A stretch of DNA of 27,972 bases from Phallusia fumigata (lineage: Eukaryota > Chordata > Ascidiacea > Phlebobranchia > Ascidiidae), in NCBI GenBank assembly GCA_008931825.1, contig QXVZ01030726.1:1-27972 (forward strand). The letters are read 5' to 3'. The translations under genes and the position numbers were made by a program. The notes below the pieces were generated by a model that was not told where the DNA came from, did no database searches, and saw only the letters and a list, made by a program, of their open reading frames with translations. The first letter of the stretch is position 1. Every line of letters begins with the position of its first letter. This document shows, in pieces, positions 22,201-27,972 of the stretch.

Positions 22201-23153
22201 AAACAGTAGTAGGTTTAATATTTAACATTTTCCAATTTTAATTTTATAGTGAACAAAATAATTTACTACTGTTAATTATTGTCAAATTCTTAGATCAGTG
22301 GGAAGTGTCAAACCCGCACTAATTTTACAGTCAGGCTAGACCATACTTATGATAAAACACTTGTTGCAGTTTGTGCATACAACCAAAAAAATAAACTCAA
22401 TTTTGCATGAAAAGAGTCCTGGTTATCATAGTGGTAGTATGGTACGTTGATTAAGGCATTGATTTGTCATTTCCCTTAATCGTGGTTCGAATGTCAGCAG
22501 GCCAACCTGTTGTCAGCTCATTAATAATGGAAATGTGTTAAATATTCTGGTTATTGATTGGATAAGCATATGCCATAGTATGTAGTTTGTATAAAAAAAG
22601 ATAAGTTATTGTTTACTTGACTAATTTATAGTCTCTATTGACTGGTGATTTACTGAATCTGTTCATTAGAAATATGTTCATTTAAACACTGAATATGTCC
22701 ATTAAAAATGTAATAACACAGCAGTTAAATTGCTGACTTAGATTAGCTGTGTAATGACACTTTAGTGGTAAAAACGATAATAAAAGTTTAAATAGTGTGT
22801 CCCCATGTTCTAATGCTGTAGCTTGGGTAAAAATTTTTTTGAATGTGATTCAGATTTTCACCCATTATTTGTTTACAGGTGGTAGTTATTTGCAGGCCCC
22901 ATGAGGGGTAATAAAAGAAAAATATAATGTAGCTATTACGGTAATTAACCTATACCGATAATACCTTGGGTATTAATGTGGAAATAGTGATTGAGAGCAT
23001 TATGTACATCCACCACATAGAATAAAAAATCAAGCTATATTTTTGTCAATAACTTTATCCTCTATTGCAGGAGCTGGACATAATGACATAGAGTTGTATG
23101 GACAATATGTTGAACGCCTCCGATTATTCATCCATACTGAGCTGCCAAATTAA
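19284..23153 (+). CDS. ABHD17: ABHD17-type alpha/beta hydrolase (protein depalmitoylase), complete
   Basis: The ABHD17 family are membrane-bound serine hydrolases that remove palmitate from proteins such as Ras and PSD-95 (family knowledge). Exons: 19284-19484, 19767-20041, 20434-20613, 21918-22051, 23071-23153. They sum to 873 nt, 290 residues, against about 288 in human ABHD17B. The N-terminus carries a Cys cluster (Cys10, Cys14, Cys15, Cys18 in [10 protein letters not shown]), which in the family is palmitoylated and anchors the protein. Then come [30 protein letters not shown], the [13 protein letters not shown] loop, the nucleophile elbow GQSIG with Ser173, [13 protein letters not shown] with Asp238, and [10 protein letters not shown] with His267. 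The triad is therefore complete. The start ATG gives the family's conserved N-terminus. Intron 4 begins with GC. Which vertebrate paralogue (A, B or C) it corresponds to cannot be told; it is probably the single ancestor of all three. Confidence 0.96.
20042..20433 (+). other. ABHD17 intron 2 (392 bp), nothing recognised
   Basis: AT-rich intron with a GTGGTA donor and a TATTTAAG acceptor. No repeat or RNA gene was seen. Confidence 0.7.
20614..21917 (+). other. ABHD17 intron 3 (1304 bp), nothing firm
   Basis: The donor is GTATTT and the acceptor CCTTGTAG. Open frames at 20813-21088 (minus) and 21574-21801 (plus) are not conserved proteins I know. The phrase CAGACTAAC at 20823 recurs at 24154, but the similarity does not extend far. 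Confidence 0.6.
22047..22161. repeat. Left copy of a 115 bp duplication at a contig join (ABHD17 exon 4 end and GC donor)
   Basis: It recurs at 22163-22277 with about five mismatches and no length change. The N is at 22162. The left copy is continuous with exon 4. Confidence 0.9.
22163..22277. repeat. Right copy of the 115 bp duplication
   Basis: It begins with TGAAGGCAAGTTCC, so the last five exon bases and the GC donor are duplicated too. It continues into the rest of intron 4. Confidence 0.9.
22415..22507 (+). mobile_element. Probable tRNA-derived SINE remnant
   Basis: The stretch TAGTGGTAGTATGG resembles a Pol III A box / tRNA D-arm. GTGGTTCGAATGTC about 45 bp later resembles a B box / T-arm (consensus GGTTCGANNCC). 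The flanks do not fold into a convincing acceptor stem, so a working tRNA is unlikely. It lies in ABHD17 intron 4. Confidence 0.45.
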
Positions 23154-23589
23154 CTCAATTTTTTCATATACATGTTGTGAGCCAGCTGGTTGAATTTGTT
23201 CGAATCATAGATCAAAAATCTGATTTGGCATTTTAGTGCATAAAGGTTTGGAAATCAGATTTTTTTATGGTTTGTCTTTTCGAATTGTTGTGCCACAAAA
23301 TGTGTTGTTTAAAGAAAATTAACAAACTATTGCTAATTGGCGAATTATTTTATTTGCAACACCTTTGTACTTTTAAGAAATATATTTTGGTTAGTTTTGT
23401 GCTGTCTGTGTACCCACCAATGCAAATTGAAGCCTGTTTGACTAGCCTGAATATGTTGATTAACATATCCAACCAAAATTTTGTGTAAATTGTATTATCT
23501 AAAAAAATATCTGCCAAATTTTCTTTATGTCTGTGGCCCAACAGTTTCTAATAGATTAAATGTAGGTTTGTGAAAGTGATGGTGTAGGT

Positions 23590-23676
23590 CAGGGTTGGCA
23601 ACCTTTGGCACACTGTTTCAGCTGGCACATAGATTTTTAATCTGGAAAACTGTGTTTGAAGGGTTGCCAACTGCTG
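23590..23676. mobile_element. Very short hAT-like MITE with 8 bp target-site duplication
   Basis: The left end is CAGGGTTGGCAACCTTTGG. The right end, read inverted, is CAGCAGTTGGCAACCCTTC. The ends start with CAG and share GTTGGCAACC. They are flanked by GTGTAGGT (23582-23589) and GTGTAGGG (23677-23684), a 7 of 8 match of the length typical for hAT elements. There is no coding capacity in 87 bp. Confidence 0.72.
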
Positions 23677-25164
23677 GTGTAGGGTGCTACCAAAATTTCC
23701 AAATTGTGTAAAATGAGCGACATAGCAAACTCATCTGAATGTTTGGTTTTTGTTTAAATTGTGTTCAGAATAGCGATAAGCTACTGAGAAAAAACACCAC
23801 TTTCAACAGTAAAATATTTTAGTCAATCCTATTATTAAACAGAAATATACAAAATCCTTCCAGAAACTGCCCAAGATTTGTTAAATTATTGGTGAAGGTG
23901 CTAAAAACACTGTTTTAAATTGTGTGAAATTGAACACATTGCAAAAAAACAAATTTTACAGTTTTAGAATAGATTGTGTACCAGGAAAACAAATTACTAT
24001 CAAAAATGTTAATTATTGCACTGTGCATGTGCACAAAGTACACCTTACCCTGTAAGAAAAATAGTGAATTCAATTCCTCCATGGGGATTGTGTGTCGATC
24101 CCCAGTGGTCACAAGGCAATGTTTGTGGTTTGTAACCACATCCTAATTATTTCAGACTAACCCGACAAATTTGTGCCAGCATAAGGTCATTTGGTATTTA
24201 CAACAGATGTTTACATACCAACAAAAATTTCCCTGCTCTGAAATTTTTTAATACACAGAGAACTTTTTAGACATAAATCTTTTTTGTTAGTTTTTCTTTC
24301 ACCCAGCTGTGGAGGTCCTTAAAAAAGTTTGTTACTCGAAATCACTATTTTCTTAAATAAATGGCTTTGTGACAGGTGACACTTTATCTTACAGCCCAAC
24401 TCTAGTTTCATATACCGCTTGTATATATTTCTGATTCAGTTACTCTTGTTCTTAGTTTTATTGCTGGTGATATAGTTGTGTACACTTGTGGCTTTGGCTA
24501 TTCGCTTTTTGGTGATTTTCCACCCTTTTTCCGGGTTTGTTGCAATTTTTGTCATTTTTTGTGATTTTGCTCCAACCGAATCGTTCTTGATGGTGTACAT
24601 CAACGGATAAAATATATTTTGGTTGTTGGCACATTTCAAATGAAGATGTGATATATCGTTAGTCTTACATATTTTGTCACTCAGTGGTGACAAAACTTGA
24701 TGAAACTTTTAATGTACTGCGAATCTTATGTATATGAGTCTAATTGAATATCCTACAACTACATTTTATTCTATGTGTATGGGCATTGGAAAATGTTTTG
24801 ATAGCAAGTATAAACACAGTGCCTGCATAAATCATTTTGTCTACATGTTTTTGTAGATTACGAACCTCTATGACATGCGTATCATCCTCTTTTCCCAGTT
24901 TGATTTTATACAGATTGGTATATAAACTGCGAAGCTATTTTGCCACAAGTTTTTATGTGGTTCAGAGTAGTTACCAGGTACGCCGAGTAATTATTCATAT
25001 TCCCTTTCAATGTGTAACTTATTTTATGATCTACCTGATGAGATATTTGTGTCATGGCATAGACATTTTTTGTCATGTGAAACAATTTTTATGTCGTCAA
25101 ACAGACACCAAAAATAGATGAATTTCCCAAAATCACCCTAAACGTTTTTAAAGTGTATGAAAAG

Positions 25165-25271
25165 CCTAAAATGCATTGTACTTGTTTACTGTCTTTTGGC
25201 CTATGAACTATCAAAAAATGTAATTAATTCACATTTTGTGATTCCTGTAAAATGTGAACTTTGATTCTTGC
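25165..25271. repeat. Left copy of a perfect 107 bp duplication at a contig join
   Basis: By eye it is identical to 25273-25379, with the N at 25272 between. It looks like an unmerged contig overlap. Confidence 0.92.
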
Positions 25272-25272
25272 N

Positions 25273-25379
25273 CCTAAAATGCATTGTACTTGTTTACTGT
25301 CTTTTGGCCTATGAACTATCAAAAAATGTAATTAATTCACATTTTGTGATTCCTGTAAAATGTGAACTTTGATTCTTGC
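25273..25379. repeat. Right copy of the perfect 107 bp duplication
   Basis: It is the partner of 25165-25271. Confidence 0.92.
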
Positions 25380-26285
25380 ATTAAAGAGTGAGGTGCAATT
25401 GACAGGAAAAACTGAGTTGGTAGTGATTTCATCTGCACAAATACATTGACCACCAAAATAATGTGTACAACACTCTTATTTAGCAAGTATTGTTTCTACT
25501 TCAGGAAGTGGGGAGTTTTTTGGTAACAACAAAGTTTTGTGAAGAAAAAAAATGGAAGACTCTGACCAAACAACTTGACTTGACTAGTTACATCAGACTC
25601 AACTTGAATTAATACTCGAATATTTTTCTGGCCACCTAGTGAACCTGATAGATAAGTTGTTCCACCCAAAAAATGACCACATCTTTTATAAAAGCTGATT
25701 GTTAAAGCATTTATTTAAACATATTATTGTTGTCACATATACAACCCTTTTTCGGAACTGTTGTTTGCTTGTTTTGTGTCGTTGACATGATCAACGTGTG
25801 TTATAACACACACTGCGTTGCAAAAAATGCAAACAAACCAACCTTATCTGAATTTAGGAGTTTTACCACTGAGACTCAGAAAAAGTGTTACTTAAAACAA
25901 GAACTAAACACTAGGCTGACCAAATTTGCTACCCAACACTGACCCCCCCCCCTCCCCCCCAAAAAAATAAATAGAATAGGCACTCAATAATTTTTTCAAA
26001 TTTCTTCACTCAAAACTGTTTTTGCTTTAGTGAGGACCTTTTCTTTTCCACGAAGGTCAAAAATTGGAACTCCCACCCCAATAGAAATTCAAACTTGGCA
26101 CACTGGGCTATTTTCAAAGTCCCGAAAATCTATCAACCAGAAAAGGGTGTAAATAAGTTTTGGCAAAAGGCAAAAAAGCCACTTTCTGAATACCAAAATA
26201 ACACTAACTGTCTGGACACAACAGTATACAAAATTGTTTTTCCAAAGAAAATTTGGGACAAATCATAGCACTCACAGATACAATG

Positions 26286-26300
26286 TCATTACTTTATTAT
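26286..26300 (-). terminator. Candidate poly(A) signal overlapping the stop of the unrecognised gene
   Basis: Read on the minus strand, the last codons and stop spell AAAATAATAAAGTAATGA. AATAAA therefore sits in the final codons, and cleavage 15-30 bp later would leave a very short 3' UTR. Confidence 0.4.
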
Positions 26301-27972
26301 TTTTTGACAAATGCAAGTTTGAAAATTGTGATATGCTTGGATTGTGTCATTAGACTCATTTCCGGACAGTTTAACAATAGTTTCAACTTTGTCAAGAAAG
26401 GTACTTTTTTGGATCAGCTGCAAAACTTCATTTTCCTGAGCAGCTTTGGTCAACTCTTGCATGAGAATGGGAAAAAGTTGTTCAGAAGTCACTGCATGAT
26501 CCTTGAACCTGTTAAAACAAAACAGAGTTTATAAGTATGAAAGTTTCACTAACAGTTAAACTAGAATATATGTTTGTTTTTTAAATTTTTATCCTCCAAT
26601 AATTTCACCCAATTCTATGGGGCTACAGAGGTAATGACAGTGATCCTACATAAATTCTGTTGAAACTCATTTCATTCAGACATTTGAGGGGGTATAAAAG
26701 TTTGACCACTCGAGGGGGCTAGAAAGGTTATTAAACTAACATTACACCCAGTGACTCAAAGATACATCTGTTGAAGTATACAACTCAGAGGGTTACCTCA
26801 AAATCACCATTGATAACTTTATGCAATAATGTAACATTTTATGCACAGAAACTGTTTGTTTGTGGTGGGGTAAGCAGAGTGTTTTATGAGCAAACAAGAG
26901 CTCTTTTTGGGTCAACTGACACAAATAACACTACCCCAAGACCCAAGAGATCATGTGTGAACTTCATGACTTTCATGACACTGTTGCATGGAAAAAGTTT
27001 TCAGTAAAAAAATCAAGGGTAAAACGATATTTGTCCTTCCAGAATAAAAAATGATAAATGTTTTTCTCAGTGTTTCATACCAGAACGGAACGAAATACCG
27101 GAACGAAATAAATAAATTTTGGTCCAATTACCGGAACGAAATAAAAAAAAATCAAAATACCGGAACGGAACGAAATACCGCTATTTTTTATTCCGGTATT
27201 TCGGTCTTGACATATACCCCGGAAGAGTTGCTTGAAATTTCGTGTTTGATACCTGACATTGTCCTTGTGTTTATTTTATCCCAAATGCTCCGATAATGTT
27301 TGTCAGGAGTCATGTGACGTAATAACCACCGAACAACAACCTTTTTGTGTTGCAGCTTACCCTCTTTGTTTGGTTGAGAGCTTGTTTACACTGCAGTTAA
27401 TTAGATTTGACAAGAAACGCAGACCGAAATACCGAAAAAAATACCGTTATATTTTTGTTTCGTTCAGACTGGAACGAAATAAAAATATCGGTACCGGAAC
27501 GAAATACCGAAATAAATAAATTGCCCAGACTGAATAACGTTATTTCTTTTCGTTCCGGTATGAAACACTGCATTAGATTAAACGTGGTTAAGATAAAAAC
27601 AGTTTCCCTTNTTTACACTGCAGTTAATTAGATTTGACAAGAAACATGGACCAAAATACCGTTATAGTTTTGTTTCGGTCAGACCGGAACGAAATACCGA
27701 AATAAATAAATTGCCCAGACCGAATAACGTTATTTCTTTTTGTTCCGGTATGAAACACTGGTTTTTTTATTGAACTACAATTCTAATTTTTTAAGCAGAA
27801 TACTTATAAAAAGGCAATACTTAGTAACATACCATACATGCCCGACAGGGATTAAACAGAAACCTTTCGTTAGCAAAAGTGTAAGACTTTGTTTTTGACA
27901 AAAAACCAACCTCATTGCAGATTTTGTGTAAGTTTTAGGACTACAAACACAATTCTTACCTTTTAGAAATTT
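26289..27972 (-). CDS. Unrecognised protein, C-terminal end (gene continues right of the window)
   Basis: The last coding exon is 26508-26289 on the minus strand. A clean acceptor (TTGTTTTAACAG) is followed by an open frame of about 72 residues, starting FKDHAVTSEQLFPILMQEL and ending CQKIIK-stop. It reads as a soluble, helical, Leu/Gln/Glu-rich C-terminus with no membrane segment. The best upstream partner is at the very edge: 27972-27960 ends AAG|GTAAGA on the minus strand. It joins in phase as ISK-R-FKDHAV, giving an intron of 26509-27959. A second possibility is that the open frame from the edge continues to a donor near 27834 (ATG|GTATGT). The protein family was not recognised. The TAA stop is followed in frame by a TGA, and AATAAA overlaps the stop region. 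Confidence 0.6.
26619..26800. repeat. Possible degenerate tandem repeat in the last intron
   Basis: Similar phrases start with GGGGCTA or GGGGGTATA at 26619, 26688 and 26713, with GGGTTACC at 26790. Two of the spacings are about 70-75 bp, and both intervals contain CTGTTGAA followed by AGA. The resemblance is weak and judged by eye only. Confidence 0.3.
27068..27760. mobile_element. hAT-like non-autonomous element (MITE) with terminal inverted repeats, split by a contig join
   Basis: The left end is CAGTGTTTCATACCAGAACG. The right end at 27741-27760, inverted, is CAGTGTTTCATACCGGAACA. Flanks GTTTTTCT (27060-27067) and GTTTTTTT (27761-27768) match at 7 of 8, as an 8 bp hAT target-site duplication. 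The inside is built of many direct and inverted copies of GGAACGAAATACC, with no coding frame worth calling. An N at 27611 interrupts it, and part of the interior is present twice (from about 27386 and from 27612). A second right end occurs at 27570, before the N, with a different flank. Confidence 0.7.

Larger units (their letters stand above)
23154..26288. other. Gene-poor region after ABHD17
   Basis: About 3.1 kb without a credible coding exon on either strand. Contents seen: an 87 bp hAT-like MITE (23590-23676), a perfect 107 bp duplication around the N at 25272, and a C-rich tract at 25943-25960 (ten C, one T, seven C) followed by an A run. No AATAAA occurs close after the ABHD17 stop. 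Open frames here (23267-23488, 24436-24693, 24837-25121, 25727-25942) have low-complexity composition and no family match. Confidence 0.6.

Noticed and set aside
24040-24140. Hairpin GGGGAT...ATCCCC with a tRNA T-arm look on the minus strand
   Set aside because: No A box or second arm could be placed; a chance palindrome is as likely.
27901-27959. 30 bp micro-exon on the minus strand near the right edge
   Set aside because: It would need introns of about 19-24 bp, too short to splice; the sequence is simply an open frame or intron.

Overview
The window is animal nuclear DNA. It is AT-rich, with small exons (about 60-260 bp) separated by introns mostly of 50-1000 bp. The compact genes, the protein sequences and the strong signs of unmerged heterozygous haplotypes suggest an ascidian tunicate, most likely Ciona. 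That assignment is an inference from style and has not been tested by a search.

Layout from left to right. (1) 1-3349, minus strand: the N-terminal part of a NIMA-related kinase of the NEK1 type, with a complete kinase domain and the rest running off the left edge. (2) 3350-4322: a divergent, probably shared promoter region. (3) 4323-9629, plus: a full MSL3-type chromodomain/MRG protein, 17 coding exons, 624 codons when one copy of a duplicated exon is counted. (4) 10461-17240, plus: a full soluble guanylate cyclase beta-1 type subunit, 15 coding exons, 670 codons. (5) 17241-19283: spacer containing a perfect artefactual duplication. (6) 19284-23153, plus: a full ABHD17-type depalmitoylase, 5 exons, 290 codons, including one GC-AG intron. 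(7) 23154-26288: gene-poor DNA with a very short hAT-like MITE. (8) 26289-27972, minus: the last exon of an unrecognised gene. Its upstream intron carries a hAT-like inverted-repeat element.

The eight single N characters (8627, 10301, 12962, 16889, 17809, 22162, 25272, 27611) look like contig joins. At seven of them the sequence just before the N is repeated just after it. Some copies are perfect (233 bp, 107 bp) and others are several percent diverged with indels. The best reading is unmerged contig ends or alleles, so the apparent tandem exon duplications in MSL3 and the cyclase should not be taken as biology without checking. No CRISPR, rRNA, defence or other novel system is visible. The genes are ordinary conserved animal genes with unrelated jobs: cell-cycle/cilium kinase, chromatin reader, NO receptor and protein depalmitoylase. 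They do not form an operon.
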